Part shown: piece after piece, positions 5,973 through 6,088 of the stretch
Layout of the letters: every line of letters starts with the position of its first letter
Position numbering within the stretch: position 1 is the stretch's first letter
Assembly (NCBI GenBank): GCA_031266095.1
Contig: JAISBR010000162.1
Coordinates: 1 to 6,088 of the forward strand
DNA: 6,088 bases
Origin: Treponema sp.
GTDB taxonomy: Bacteria; Spirochaetota; Spirochaetia; Treponematales; Breznakiellaceae
Reading direction: 5' to 3'
Program-made: the position numbers and the translations under genes
The notes under the pieces: model-generated
Told to the model about the DNA's origin: nothing
The model's database searches: none
The model's input: only the letters and a program-made list of their open reading frames with translations

Positions 5973-6088
5973 CACGGCCGCGGGTTTTGCGTGGTCAGTA
6001 TAAAGTCCGTCCATACTTCCCGGGTGTTTTTCAGGAGGGTCCCCCTGCCCTTCACGTTGCTTTGGGTAACGATCTTCAGGTAGTATTC
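5972..6088 (-). CDS. C-terminal end of an unrecognised protein (partial)
   Basis: The minus strand is open from the window edge for 38 codons to TGA (plus positions 5972-5974). The peptide begins EYYLKIVTQSNVKGRG and ends with WTDFILTTQNPRP. Third codon positions are mostly G or C, as in the neighbouring genes, and the composition looks like a real protein rather than a shadow frame. I do not recognise the family. Its stop codon abuts the 23-bp repeat array, so the array forms its 3' flank, with the lipoprotein gene about 480 bp further along on the same strand. Confidence 0.65.
   Translation of the reverse strand, partial: EYYLKIVTQSNVKGRGTLLKNTREVWTDFILTTQNPRP

Overview
The window reads as a piece of an anaerobic bacterial chromosome. 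It suggests a spirochaete, perhaps of the termite-gut Treponema kind. The reasons are a carbon monoxide dehydrogenase (CODH) operon, a chemoreceptor whose signalling tip has the [15 protein letters not shown] wording I associate with spirochaetes, and a long low-complexity Ala/Gly/Asn/Tyr-rich lipoprotein. This assignment is an inference from protein style, not a proof. Other strict anaerobes such as Clostridia remain possible.

Region 1 (1-1932, + strand) is the end of a CO-oxidation operon. It holds the last 59 residues of a CooS-type Ni-Fe CO dehydrogenase, a four-cluster CooF-type ferredoxin, and a 407-residue FAD/NAD(P)H oxidoreductase. The genes are tightly packed (11-nt gap, then an ATGA overlap) and end at a strong intrinsic terminator. 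The likely electron path is CO to CooS, then the CooF iron-sulfur wire, then the flavoprotein, then NAD(P)+ (or the reverse). This gives a soluble CO:NAD(P) oxidoreductase rather than a hydrogen-evolving one.

Region 2 (1933-2207) is a 275-nt control region with a TTGACA/extended -10 promoter candidate, a perfect 10-bp inverted repeat of DnaA-box-like half-sites, and a TATAAA box. It leads into Region 3 (2208-4292, + strand), one methyl-accepting chemotaxis protein with a periplasmic double-Cache sensor, HAMP domain and cytoplasmic signalling hairpin.

Region 4 (4293-4493) is the gap between convergent genes. It carries an intrinsic terminator for the minus-strand gene. Region 5 (4494-5492, - strand) encodes a secreted lipoprotein of unknown function that looks like two diverged copies of one domain.

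Region 6 (5493-5971) has no gene I can support. It holds a series of compact hairpins and then nine head-to-tail 23-bp repeats whose arms can pair between neighbouring units. The last repeat runs to the stop codon of an unrecognised minus-strand gene cut by the window edge (5972-6088).

Most of the window is recognisable biology. The least explained parts are the 23-bp hairpin array with its neighbouring hairpins, the internally duplicated lipoprotein, and the inverted repeat in front of the chemoreceptor gene.
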